This document shows, in pieces, positions 1 through 8,863 of a stretch of DNA of 38,770 bases. Numbering within the stretch: the stretch's first letter is position 1; every line of letters begins with the position of its first letter. Origin of the DNA: Terrisporobacter petrolearius (GTDB lineage: Bacteria; Bacillota; Clostridia; Peptostreptococcales; Peptostreptococcaceae); assembly GCF_020748185.1 (NCBI RefSeq), contig NZ_JAHZMO010000031.1, forward strand, positions 1 to 38,770, in the 5' to 3' direction. The notes beneath the pieces are model-generated. The model did not search any database, had not been told where the DNA came from, and saw nothing but the letters and a program-made list of their open reading frames with translations. Both the position numbers and the translations under genes were made by a program.

Positions 1-31
1 TCTCTTCTTTAGAAAATAGTTTTTTGTTCAT
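1..31 (-). CDS. Start of a transposase-associated helix-turn-helix protein (IS3 OrfA-like), partial
   Basis: An ATG at 31 on the minus strand is preceded by AAGGAG about 10 nt upstream and opens a reading frame MNKKLFSKEE that leaves the window. From memory, this N-terminus resembles the short helix-turn-helix OrfA proteins of IS3-type elements in clostridia. Only ten residues are visible, so the identification leans on the IS-like end just upstream. Confidence 0.45.
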   Translation of the reverse strand, partial: MNKKLFSKEE

Positions 32-119
32 AATTACTCAACTCCTTAATGAATATTTTACACAAAAATAAACCCTATACAAGTAAACACTTTTTCTAGT
101 ATCCACTTTATAGGGTCCA
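1..119 (-). mobile_element. Left end of an insertion sequence (probably IS3 family), cut by the window edge
   Basis: On the minus strand the stretch begins TGGACCCTATAAAGTGGATA (from 119 downward), which looks like the TGGAC-type terminal inverted repeat of clostridial IS3 elements. It runs through a short leader into a transposase-like start codon at 31. The end lies only 9 nt beyond the stop codon of the ABC permease, so the element was inserted just downstream of that operon. CCCTATA and TATAGGG within it can pair and may stop transcription arriving from the permease. The other end is outside the window, so family and completeness are inferred. Confidence 0.5.
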
Positions 120-128
120 TTTTATTAA

Positions 129-1286
129 CTATATAGTTTGTTTTTTTCCAAAATATTTGATCAAATATATTACAATCGGTATAAATATAACTACTAGACT
201 TATTAATAATGTTGAGTACATCACTGGTGTTCCCAGAATATTATAAGTACTAGAATTTACAAACATACTCTCTATTTTAATAGCTTCTGCTAAGTTCATT
301 TCCCTAAATACCCTTCCTACTGAATCCATTGGAATAAAATTTCCGAAAAATGCTGGAATATAGTACAAACCTAAACTTAATAATAGAGATATCATATTAT
401 TTTTTACTAATAATGACATCAGCATAGTTACTAAAGAATATAATATTGCTCCTATAAAACTGATTCCTAATCCTGTTATATAAAAATCAATAACTCTCAT
501 ATCGAAAGGTGTATTTGTATAGTATTTAAATAACTCTAAAGGTGCATCCCACCCTCTAAACTCATATAGTAAGGCTCCAATCATATGTACAACATTGATT
601 ATAATAAATATTGTTGCTGTAAATATTAAACCAGTTATCATCTTAGATAAAACCATTTTATTCTTTCCATATTTGCAACTTAACATTATTTGTGCACTAT
701 TGCTTTGATATTCATCACTAAATATCGCTGCTAATCCTACTGCTATTAGTGTTGTTATTAATGTTGCTATTGTTCTAAAATCTGCAGTTTTTAACCAGCC
801 ATGAGAAAAGTGAAATCTTGACTCTTCTACATTTTTCACTTTTTCATATATAAAATTAAGATTATTATATTCATATGTATCTGTTTTATTTTCATTTTTT
901 AATTTATTTATTTCATCTTTCATTTCATCTATTGTATAGTATTTGTTATTTACCATATATATGGGATATGGTGATATCATTGTGTCGTATAAATAATTCA
1001 TATAAACAATTTCCTTTTTAGTAAGTTTTTCTCCCCTACTTTTCTTTTCTTTTAAATCATTTATAGTACTCTCTGCCTTAATCACACTTTCTTGTGTAAT
1101 AGCCTTTCCTTCGTACTCTTTCATAACGCTATATACATCATCTATACGATCTACCCCTTGGTATTTAACATATACACTTTCAGCAACTACATTAAAAATA
1201 CCCAATAAAATAGTTAATAGCAAAATTATGCGTACTGACTTTTTAGAAAATATTTTATATAACTCAAACTTTATCAAATCTAACAT
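129..1286 (-). CDS. ABC-2 type transporter permease
   Basis: This 385-residue membrane protein has one N-terminal membrane span (about residues 18-36), a long hydrophilic, probably extracytoplasmic, region (about 37-165), then five or so further spans (about 170-380). That is the usual plan of ABC-2 permeases of drug or peptide exporters. The start ATG has AGGGGG 8 nt upstream. It follows the ATPase gene by 12 nt and is the last gene of an operon headed by a sigma factor, so the two ABC proteins likely form one exporter. The substrate cannot be told from sequence; resistance to a membrane-active peptide is a common role for such sets but is only inference. An insertion sequence lies 9 nt after the stop codon. 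Confidence 0.85.
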   Translation of the reverse strand: MLDLIKFELYKIFSKKSVRIILLLTILLGIFNVVAESVYVKYQGVDRIDDVYSVMKEYEGKAITQESVIKAESTINDLKEKKSRGEKLTKKEIVYMNYLYDTMISPYPIYMVNNKYYTIDEMKDEINKLKNENKTDTYEYNNLNFIYEKVKNVEESRFHFSHGWLKTADFRTIATLITTLIAVGLAAIFSDEYQSNSAQIMLSCKYGKNKMVLSKMITGLIFTATIFIIINVVHMIGALLYEFRGWDAPLELFKYYTNTPFDMRVIDFYITGLGISFIGAILYSLVTMLMSLLVKNNMISLLLSLGLYYIPAFFGNFIPMDSVGRVFREMNLAEAIKIESMFVNSSTYNILGTPVMYSTLLISLVVIFIPIVIYLIKYFGKKQTI

Positions 1287-1298
1287 TTCAAAATCCCC

Positions 1299-2180
1299 CT
1301 ATATACTAACACTTTCATTAAAATAATATAAAAATACATCTTCTAAATTTGGCTCTTCTTCTATGTATTTAAATTTATTTATATTAGGTTTCTTATCTCC
1401 AACTACTCTTACGTTAATTCCACTATTATTTCTTATCATACTAGATATTTTAAACTTATTTTCTACCTCATCTAAATCACATTCATTAACACTTAGTGTA
1501 TATACCTTCCCTCTGACAGTGTCTAAAATCTCCTCTAATGAAGATTTTTCAACTAATTTGCCATCTTTCATAACAAGTACTTCGTTTGCTATAAACTCTA
1601 TATCGGAAACTATATGTGTTGATAGTATTACTATTTTTCCTTTAGACAATTGTGATATTAAGTTTTTAAATCTTATCCTTTCATTTGGATCAAGACCTGC
1701 TGTAGGCTCATCTAATATAAGTATTTTAGGATCATTTAAAAGAGCTTGTGCAATTCCTAATCTTTGCTTCATACCTCCTGAAAACTTTCCTATTCTTCTT
1801 TTTCTATCTTGTTCTAAGTTAACAAATTTTAAAAGTTCATCAATTTTACTTTTTTCAATATTTTTATCTACACCTTTTAATGCTGCTACATAATATAAAA
1901 ATTTTTCTGCTGTAAAATTTTTATAAAACCCTATATTTTGAGGAACATAGCCAATTAAATCTCTATACTCAGCACCTAACTTGCTTTTACTTTCTCCATT
2001 TACTAAAATATCTCCACTACTGGCACTAGAAACGTCTGCAAGTATCCTCATAAGAGTCGTTTTTCCTGAACCATTAGGCCCAAGTAGACCATATATTCCG
2101 CTACTTAAAGTTACGCTAAATTTATCAACAGCTATCTTATCTTTAAATTCTTTGCTTATATTTTTTATAATAAGTTCCAT
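1299..2180 (-). CDS. ABC transporter ATP-binding protein
   Basis: The 293-residue protein has a full nucleotide-binding domain: Walker A GPNGSGKTT at residues 34-42, the Q-loop region near GYVPQN, signature FSGGMKQRLG, and Walker B ILILDEP followed by the switch histidine in STHIV. The last 70 or so residues form the C-terminal extension usual in DrrA/CcmA-type ATPases. It should energise the permease encoded 12 nt downstream. AGGGGG sits 5 nt before the start codon, and the gene follows the six-span membrane protein gene by 9 nt, consistent with one transcript. Family assignment is firm; the transported substrate is unknown. Confidence 0.9.
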   Translation of the reverse strand: MELIIKNISKEFKDKIAVDKFSVTLSSGIYGLLGPNGSGKTTLMRILADVSSASSGDILVNGESKSKLGAEYRDLIGYVPQNIGFYKNFTAEKFLYYVAALKGVDKNIEKSKIDELLKFVNLEQDRKRRIGKFSGGMKQRLGIAQALLNDPKILILDEPTAGLDPNERIRFKNLISQLSKGKIVILSTHIVSDIEFIANEVLVMKDGKLVEKSSLEEILDTVRGKVYTLSVNECDLDEVENKFKISSMIRNNSGINVRVVGDKKPNINKFKYIEEEPNLEDVFLYYFNESVSI

Positions 2181-2189
2181 AAAATCCCC

Positions 2190-3038
2190 CTAAAAATCAA
2201 ATGTTCTAGTATCTATACTATTAATGCTTTTCTTATAAAAGAATTTCATTGATACTAATGTAAATATTACTGATATACCCAAAATCATAAATGTATTTAT
2301 ATGAGTTATATCTGCTATTGTTTCATACACTCTAATGCTCATTGCACCTAAAATCCATATTGATATACATAAGGCAATACTATTTATACCTCTGTAGAAT
2401 GAAGTAACAATTAAAGATACTGATCCTACTAAGAATATCGGAATTAGCCATATGCTAATCATTTTTAGTAAATTTATTTGTGAGTAAACATTATTTAAAA
2501 TAAGACTCATCATGATGCTTATTAATACAGAAACTACATTTATAATTATTAACCTTGAGAATACAATTTCTCTTAAAGAGTATTTGTAACTAAGTTCCAA
2601 CTCCCACACATTTTCTTCTCTTCCTTTTATTATTTCAAAAATTCCAATCAAGATTGGTATAGGTGCAATTATACTTGCACTTAAATATATACTTAAATTT
2701 AATCTTATTGTAGTTATAGTTCCTAAAAGAATTAGTAATAAGGATGCTATAAAATATACTTTACTGATTAAGCTAAACTGAAATTTTACTAAATTTATAT
2801 TTTCTTTTATTCTATCTAAAAGATACTCCTGTACTTTAACATGTTGCACTTCTTCTTTTGGCATGTGCGATTTTAATACATCAATTGTTGAATCTATTTT
2901 TTCTTCATCAACCTTACTTACTACATAGCTATCCAGAAAATCTTCTATATCCGTTAAATCCGCTTCCAATAATTCTTCAAATTGTTCATCTTCTATATTT
3001 TCACATCTTAGGTTGTAAGTGTTTAGATTTTTCTTCAC
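2190..3038 (-). CDS. Six-span membrane protein, candidate anti-sigma factor or ABC permease partner; GTG start
   Basis: A 282-residue protein with an acidic cytoplasmic N-terminal region of about 90 residues and then six predicted membrane spans. An upstream in-frame ATG at 3080 lies inside the sigma factor gene with no binding site, whereas GTG at 3038 has a strong GGAGG 8 nt upstream, so I take GTG as the start. That gives a 38-nt overlap with the end of the sigma gene, suggesting translational coupling. Its place directly after an ECF sigma gene suggests a membrane anti-sigma factor, but I see no zinc-finger (HxxxCxxC) motif, and the six-span body also resembles an ABC-2 permease. Function is unassigned. 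Confidence 0.7.
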   Translation of the reverse strand: MKKNLNTYNLRCENIEDEQFEELLEADLTDIEDFLDSYVVSKVDEEKIDSTIDVLKSHMPKEEVQHVKVQEYLLDRIKENINLVKFQFSLISKVYFIASLLLILLGTITTIRLNLSIYLSASIIAPIPILIGIFEIIKGREENVWELELSYKYSLREIVFSRLIIINVVSVLISIMMSLILNNVYSQINLLKMISIWLIPIFLVGSVSLIVTSFYRGINSIALCISIWILGAMSIRVYETIADITHINTFMILGISVIFTLVSMKFFYKKSINSIDTRTFDF

Positions 3039-3585
3039 ACATATCACCTCCAAGTAATTTTTTAAGGTTTTTGATTCCATTGTAAAGCCTTGACTTTATT
3101 GTGTTTTCATTGTCTCCTGTTATAGTGCTTATGTCTTTTATTTTTAAATCATTATAGTACTTTAATAAAATAGCTTCTCTCTGAAGTTTTGGTAAATTTT
3201 CAACAGCTTCCTTTATTTTTATTGCTTCTTCTTTTTTAGAAATTATATCAATCACATTGGATTTATCTTCTATTTGATGATTCTCTATATCACAATTTTC
3301 ACTTCTTTGTTTATAAGTTTTGCTTTTAAAATAGTCTTTTGTTGTGTTTACTGCTATTTTTAATAACCAGTTTTTAAATTTACCACTCTCTAAATTATAT
3401 TTATCTATGTTTTTCATCATTTTTATAAATACTTCTTGGGTTATGTCATAGGATGTATTGTAATCATTTGTGGTTCTGTATATATAGCTATGTACAAGGT
3501 CATAATATCTCTTAACTAGTATTTCCATAGCACTTTCATTGCCTTTTAATATTTCTTTTATTAATTTTTCATCTGTTTGAGCCAA
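3001..3585 (-). CDS. ECF-type RNA polymerase sigma factor, TTG start
   Basis: The 194-residue protein has sigma region 2 (about residues 25-92, including the DITQEVFIKMMKNIDKY core-binding helix and a WLLKIAVN segment) and region 4 (about 125-180, with LPKLQREAILLKYY and a helix-turn-helix ending TIKSRLYNGIKNLKKLL). The start is TTG with AAGGAGG 8 nt upstream; no in-frame ATG is near. It heads an operon with a membrane protein and an ABC exporter, so it likely turns on that exporter in response to an envelope signal. The sigma family is certain; the signal and regulon are not visible here. Confidence 0.88.
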   Translation of the reverse strand: MAQTDEKLIKEILKGNESAMEILVKRYYDLVHSYIYRTTNDYNTSYDITQEVFIKMMKNIDKYNLESGKFKNWLLKIAVNTTKDYFKSKTYKQRSENCDIENHQIEDKSNVIDIISKKEEAIKIKEAVENLPKLQREAILLKYYNDLKIKDISTITGDNENTIKSRLYNGIKNLKKLLGGDMCEEKSKHLQPKM

Positions 3586-3660
3586 ATCATCATCCTCCTT
3601 TCACTTATATAACGAGTCGTATTTATAAAAAGTTTTGTTTTTTCTAAAATATATTTAAAT
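3586..3660 (-). promoter_or_regulatory. Leader of the sigma factor operon, possible self-regulated promoter
   Basis: Upstream of the sigma gene on the minus strand are AAAACTTTTT and, further down, ACGACTCGT, an odd palindrome, followed by TATATAA. The spacing allows either a weak standard promoter or an ECF-type promoter recognised by the sigma factor itself. Neither fits a consensus well, so this is only a candidate. Confidence 0.25.
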
Positions 3661-3717
3661 TTCTATTTATTATTTTACTATAACAATATTAGGAAAAACG
3701 AAATATTAAACAAAAGA

Positions 3718-3774
3718 GGAGTTAACTATTATAGGCTAAATACGATTTGTACTTATTCTATAATGGTTAACTCC
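3718..3774 (-). terminator. Hairpin at the end of the purine operon
   Basis: A 17-bp stem with a single mismatch (GGAGTTAAC-x-ATTATAG against its complement) encloses a 23-nt loop, 14 nt after the purL stop codon. On the minus strand it is followed by TCTTTTGTTT, a poor U-run, so it may act as a leaky terminator or as an mRNA 3' stabiliser. Confidence 0.55.
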
Positions 3775-3787
3775 CTATTATTTAATC

Positions 3788-6700
3788 CTATTTAAAATAG
3801 TTTACTCCAGATTCAAATATCTTTTGATCCTTTTCGCCTATTATGTTTTTCATTACATGTTCACCAATTCTCTCAGAGTGACCCATCTTACCAAATATTC
3901 TACCGTCCATACTAGTTATACCTTCTACTGCAAAGTATGAACCGTTTGGATTGTATTCTATATCGTAAGTTGCTTCCCCGTTTAAGTCAACATATTGAGT
4001 TGCTATTTGACCGTTTTCAAGTAATTGCTTGAATACTTCTTCATTTGCAACAAACTTACCTTCTCCATGAGATACTGCTACGTTGTGTATATCTCCCACT
4101 TCTGTTCCTACTAGCCAAGGTGATTTGTTAGAAGATATTCTAGTTCTTACAACTTTAGCTTGGTGACGACCTATGTTGTTGTAAGTTAATGTAGGAGCAT
4201 CTACTGAAGTTTCTCTTATTTCTCCATAAGGTACAAGACCTAACTTGATTAATGCTTGGAATCCATTGCATACACCTAACATTAAACCATCTTGCTTAGT
4301 TAAGAATTCATTTAAAGCTTCTGCTATTTTAGAATTTCTAAATACAGTTGCTATAAATTTACCAGAACCATCTGGCTCATCACCAGCACTGAATCCTCCT
4401 GGTAACATTATTATTTGAGAAGTTTTTATTTCATTTACTATAGTTTCTATAGACTCTTCTATATCTTTATAAGTTAAGTTTTTGAATACTTTTACACTAG
4501 CTTTAGCTCCTGCTCTTTCAAAAGCTCTTGCTGAGTCGTACTCGCAGTTTGTACCAGGGAATGCTGGTATAAATACTTTTGGAGTAGCTATTGAAGAAGC
4601 ATATTTTGCTCTTTCACCAGTTGTTACAAAGCTTATAGTTTCTACTTTGTCTTTTATTTCTTTGGATTTTGTTGGGAATATTGGTTCTAAAGTACTTTCG
4701 AAAGTTTTGTATAATTCATTTAAAGATATTCTTTCATCTTTAACTAATATACTTGATCCTTCTAAAGTTTTTCCTACTATTCTGTAGTTATATCCATCTA
4801 ATAAAGCTAAATCTTCTTCATTTATTTCTATTAACATGTTTCCATAAGCAGCGTTGAATATAGTGTAAGAACATATACCTTCATCTACTTTAAATCCTAT
4901 TCTATTACCAAATGCCATTTTTGCTATTGCTTCCCCTAGTCCACCATAACCTAAAGCATAAGATGCTAAAGCTTTTTTATCTTGGATTAAAGTTCTTACT
5001 TTATCTAAGTTTCTTTTTAATTCATCAAAGTCTAGTACATCATTTTCTAATTTATTAGTTATTAACTCAACTACTGTTGAATTAGCTTTCTTAAACTCAG
5101 GAGATACTACATAATCAGCATCTACTGTATCAACTGCAAATGAAACTAACGTTGGAGGCACATCTATGTCTTTGAACGTACCAGACATACTGTCCTTTCC
5201 TCCTATTGCAGGTATTTCTAATTTATTTTGAACATAATATGCTCCAAGTAATGCAGCAAATGGTTTACCCCATCTAGTAACATCTTTTCCTAATTTTTCG
5301 AAGTACTCTTGTAAAGTAAGTCTAGTTGTTTTGTAGTCACCACCTATTGCAACTAATTTACAAACAGATTCTACTACTGCATATAAAGCACCGTGGAATG
5401 GACTCCACTTTCCTATTTTAGGATTATATCCAAATGTCATTATAGTTGAAGTTGTTGTTTCTCCACCAAGTACTGGTATTTTTGCAACCATACCTTGTGC
5501 TGGAGTTGCTTGATATTTTCCTCCAAAAGGCATTAATACAGTATTTCCACCTATTGTGTTGTCAAACTTTTCAACTAAACCTTTTTGTGAACATATATTT
5601 AAATCAGCTAAAGCTTCTTCGAATTTTTGTTTCATAGAGTTTGATTCACATGAAACATTACCTTTTGTAAAGAATGTTTCCTCTTCATTTACTTTATTAA
5701 CATGAATATTAGTTGTTTGTTTTATTCCGTTTGTATCTAAGAATTCTCTCTTTAAATTAACTATTGTTTGGCCTTTCCAAGTTAATCTTAAATATCCTGT
5801 GTCAGTTACTGTTGCAACATGAGTTGCTTCTAAGTTTTCTTCTCCTGCTAGTGCTATGAACTTTTCTTTATTTGCTGGGTCTATTGCAACTGCCATTCTT
5901 TCTTGTGATTCAGATATGGCAAGTTCTGTTCCATCTAATCCATCGTATTTTTTAGGAACTAAGTCTAAGTTTATATCTAAACTGTCAGCTATTTCTCCTA
6001 TTGCAACACTTACTCCACCTGCTCCAAAGTCGTTACATCTTTTTATCATCTGAGCAACTTCTTTATTTCTAAAGAATCTTTGGATTTTTCTTTCGTTAGG
6101 AGCATCACCTTTTTGAACTTCTGCTGAACAAGTTTTTATTGATTCTTCACTATGTTCTTTTGATGAGCCAGTAGCTCCTCCACATCCATCTCTTCCTGTT
6201 TTTCCACCAATAAGAACTATTATGTCTCCTGCAACTGGGCGAACTCTCACTACATTTTCTTTTGGCGCTGCAGCTATTACAGCTCCAACTTCCATTCTTT
6301 TTGCTACGAAATCTTCATCATATACTTCAGCAACTTGACCAGTAGTTAAACCTATTTGGTTACCATAAGAACAGTATCCATTAGCAGCTTCTGTAGTTAT
6401 TTTCTTTTGCATTAATTTACCTGGTAATGTATCTTCTAAAGATGTTCTCGGGTCTGCACTACCTGTAACACGCATTGCTTGGTATACGTAACTTCTTCCT
6501 GAAAGTGGATCTCTTATAGCTCCACCTAAACAAGTAGCAGCTCCACCAAATGGTTCTATTTCAGTTGGATGGTTATGAGTTTCGTTTTTGAACATTACTA
6601 AGTATTTTTCAATTTTTCCATCCACATTAACATCAACATTTATAGAACAAGCATTTATTTCTTCACTTTCATCTAAGTCTTCTAGCTTTCCTTCTTTTCT

Positions 6701-7576
6701 TAATTGTTTCATAGCTATAGTTGCTATATCCATTAAGCAAACATCTTTGTCTCTATCAACGTAAACTGTACTTCTAGATTGTAAATACATATCATAAGCT
6801 TCTTTTATTATTCCATTGTATTTACCATCTTCTATTTTAACGTCTTCTATTTTAGTCATAAATGTAGTGTGTCTACAGTGATCTGACCAATAAGTATCAA
6901 GAACTTTTATTTCTGTTATAGTAGGATTTCTTCTTTCTTCATTTTTGAAGTAGTTTTGAACATGTTGTAAGTCAGCTAAAGTCATAGCTAACCCTTGATT
7001 ATTTAAGAAGTTTTCTAGTTCTTCACTTGAATAATCTGCAAAACCATCCAAGATTTCCACAGCTATTGGTACTTCTACTTCCATTTCTAAAGTATTTGGT
7101 ACCTTTAAATCAGCTTCTCTACTATCTACTGGATTTATGCAGTATGATTTTATTCTTGCGAAATCTTCATCACTGATATTTCCACTTAATATATACATTT
7201 TAGCTGTACTTATGTTAGGTCTTTTACCATCGTTAACTATTTGTATACATTGAGCTGCCCAATCTCCTCTTTGGTCGTATTGGCCTGGCAAGTATTCTAT
7301 AGCAAATACTCTATCATTTTCATTTATATTTTTTATATTATCATAAGAAACTATGTCTAAGTTAGTTTCTGAGAATATAGTTTTGGCTGCATTTTCAAAA
7401 ACTTCTTCATTTAAATCTTCCACATCATATCTATTTAAAACTCTTATATTTTCTATTGTGTTTATGTGTAAACTCTCTATTAAATCCTTTTTTAAACTTT
7501 GAGCTTCTAAGTCAAATCCTGGTCTTTTTTCAACTAAAACTCTTCTTACAGTCCTTTGTAAATCCATAGTGTTCAT
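3788..7576 (-). CDS. purL: Phosphoribosylformylglycinamidine synthase, single-chain form
   Basis: Converts FGAR, glutamine and ATP to FGAM, step 4 of purine synthesis. At 1262 residues it is the long type with the PurS-like, synthase and glutaminase parts in one chain rather than separate purS, purQ and purL. The synthase core shows HNHPTEIEPFGGAATC and a glycine-rich GGKTGRDGCGGATG motif. The C-terminal class I glutaminase carries the nucleophile in MLGVCNGFQ (Cys at about residue 1103) and an SHGEGKF segment holding the catalytic histidine. Three ATGs lie close together; GGAGG is 7 nt before the one at 7576 but only 1 nt before the one at 7582, so 7576 is preferred. It is the last gene of the operon. 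Confidence 0.97.
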   Translation of the reverse strand: MNTMDLQRTVRRVLVEKRPGFDLEAQSLKKDLIESLHINTIENIRVLNRYDVEDLNEEVFENAAKTIFSETNLDIVSYDNIKNINENDRVFAIEYLPGQYDQRGDWAAQCIQIVNDGKRPNISTAKMYILSGNISDEDFARIKSYCINPVDSREADLKVPNTLEMEVEVPIAVEILDGFADYSSEELENFLNNQGLAMTLADLQHVQNYFKNEERRNPTITEIKVLDTYWSDHCRHTTFMTKIEDVKIEDGKYNGIIKEAYDMYLQSRSTVYVDRDKDVCLMDIATIAMKQLRKEGKLEDLDESEEINACSINVDVNVDGKIEKYLVMFKNETHNHPTEIEPFGGAATCLGGAIRDPLSGRSYVYQAMRVTGSADPRTSLEDTLPGKLMQKKITTEAANGYCSYGNQIGLTTGQVAEVYDEDFVAKRMEVGAVIAAAPKENVVRVRPVAGDIIVLIGGKTGRDGCGGATGSSKEHSEESIKTCSAEVQKGDAPNERKIQRFFRNKEVAQMIKRCNDFGAGGVSVAIGEIADSLDINLDLVPKKYDGLDGTELAISESQERMAVAIDPANKEKFIALAGEENLEATHVATVTDTGYLRLTWKGQTIVNLKREFLDTNGIKQTTNIHVNKVNEEETFFTKGNVSCESNSMKQKFEEALADLNICSQKGLVEKFDNTIGGNTVLMPFGGKYQATPAQGMVAKIPVLGGETTTSTIMTFGYNPKIGKWSPFHGALYAVVESVCKLVAIGGDYKTTRLTLQEYFEKLGKDVTRWGKPFAALLGAYYVQNKLEIPAIGGKDSMSGTFKDIDVPPTLVSFAVDTVDADYVVSPEFKKANSTVVELITNKLENDVLDFDELKRNLDKVRTLIQDKKALASYALGYGGLGEAIAKMAFGNRIGFKVDEGICSYTIFNAAYGNMLIEINEEDLALLDGYNYRIVGKTLEGSSILVKDERISLNELYKTFESTLEPIFPTKSKEIKDKVETISFVTTGERAKYASSIATPKVFIPAFPGTNCEYDSARAFERAGAKASVKVFKNLTYKDIEESIETIVNEIKTSQIIMLPGGFSAGDEPDGSGKFIATVFRNSKIAEALNEFLTKQDGLMLGVCNGFQALIKLGLVPYGEIRETSVDAPTLTYNNIGRHQAKVVRTRISSNKSPWLVGTEVGDIHNVAVSHGEGKFVANEEVFKQLLENGQIATQYVDLNGEATYDIEYNPNGSYFAVEGITSMDGRIFGKMGHSERIGEHVMKNIIGEKDQKIFESGVNYFK

Positions 7577-7600
7577 TAACATTCCTCCAAATTCGAAAAT

Positions 7601-8851
7601 TTATTTCCATATATCTTTTCTATAATGCATTCCTTCAAAGTTTATTTTTTTAATATTTTCATAAACTTTATCAGATGCTTCTTTAAGGGAACTTCCTTTT
7701 GCAGTTATTCCTATTACCCTTCCACCGTTTGTTACTATGTTTTCTTTATCAAACTTAGTTCCACTGTGGAATACAACTATATCTGAATCTAAATTTTCAA
7801 GCCCTGTTATTACTTTGCCTTTTTCATAAGCTTCAGGATATCCTCCTGAAGTAAGCATTACACATATTGCTTGTTCCTTTGAGTAACTTATTTCTATATT
7901 TTTAATATTGTTATCTATGATTGCTGTCATTATTTTATTTAAATCAGTATTTAGTCTAAATAATACTGACTGAGTTTCTGGATCTCCAAATCTTACATTA
8001 TATTCTAAAACTTTAGGCCCTTCTTCAGTTATCATGAGACCGACAAATAAAATACCTTTGTAATCTAAGTTATCTTTTTTAAATCCCTCTAAAGTTTTAT
8101 CTAGGATTTTTTCTTGTATTTCCTGTGCTAATTCATCTGTATATATTTCACTTGGAGAGAATGTTCCCATTCCACCTGTATTTAAACCAGTTTCCCCTTC
8201 AAATACTTTCTTGTGGTCTTTTGCACTTACCATAGGAACTATAGAATTGTTGTCTACAAAAGCAAGTATGGAAGTTTCCACTCCAGTCAAAAATTCTTCT
8301 ATGACTATTTTATCTCCAGCATGACCAAACTTGTGGTCAGCCATCATTTCTTTTAACGTTGATACAGCATCTTCTCTATTTTCTGGAATAACAACACCTT
8401 TACCAGCTGCCAATCCATCTGCTTTTATAACTACTGGATATCCAAATTCATCTATTTCAGCTATTGCTTTATTTAAATCTGTATATTCTTTATATTTTGC
8501 AGTAGGAAGGTTGTGTCTTATCATAAAATCTTTAGAGAAAGCCTTACTTCCCTCCAACTGAGCGCAGTTTTTATTTGGTCCAAATACTTTTAAATTTTCT
8601 TTCTCAAACTCATCTACGATGCCTGCAACAAGAGGTACTTCTGGTCCTACTATAGTTAAATCTATTTTATTTTCTTTAGCAAATTGTAGTAAAGCTTCTA
8701 TATCACAATCTCCAATATTTACACACTGAGCTACATTAGATATTCCCGCATTACCTGGTGCGCAGTATATTTTTTCCACATTAGATTCATTACTTAACTT
8801 CCAGCAAATAGCGTGTTCTCTTCCACCACCACCAACAACTAAAATTTTCAT
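7601..8851 (-). CDS. purD: Phosphoribosylamine-glycine ligase (GAR synthetase)
   Basis: Joins phosphoribosylamine and glycine using ATP, step 2 of the pathway. The 416-residue protein has the N-terminal GGGGREHA motif (residues 7-14), an ATP-grasp domain with KADGLAAGKGV and, near the end, LEYNVRFGDPETQ, the metal-binding signature of this family. Length is typical. AGGGGG lies 8 nt before the start. It sits 12 nt after purH and 24 nt before purL in the same transcript. Confidence 0.97.
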   Translation of the reverse strand: MKILVVGGGGREHAICWKLSNESNVEKIYCAPGNAGISNVAQCVNIGDCDIEALLQFAKENKIDLTIVGPEVPLVAGIVDEFEKENLKVFGPNKNCAQLEGSKAFSKDFMIRHNLPTAKYKEYTDLNKAIAEIDEFGYPVVIKADGLAAGKGVVIPENREDAVSTLKEMMADHKFGHAGDKIVIEEFLTGVETSILAFVDNNSIVPMVSAKDHKKVFEGETGLNTGGMGTFSPSEIYTDELAQEIQEKILDKTLEGFKKDNLDYKGILFVGLMITEEGPKVLEYNVRFGDPETQSVLFRLNTDLNKIMTAIIDNNIKNIEISYSKEQAICVMLTSGGYPEAYEKGKVITGLENLDSDIVVFHSGTKFDKENIVTNGGRVIGITAKGSSLKEASDKVYENIKKINFEGMHYRKDIWK

Positions 8852-8863
8852 AATTTATACCCC

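Noticed and set aside
1363..1893. A 176-codon open frame on the plus strand
   Set aside because: Antisense to the ABC ATPase, with no start signal; the opposite strand has clear Walker and signature motifs.
3001..3080. Start of the six-span protein at ATG 3080
   Set aside because: No ribosome binding site, and it would extend 80 nt into the sigma gene; GTG at 3038 has a strong GGAGG at good distance.
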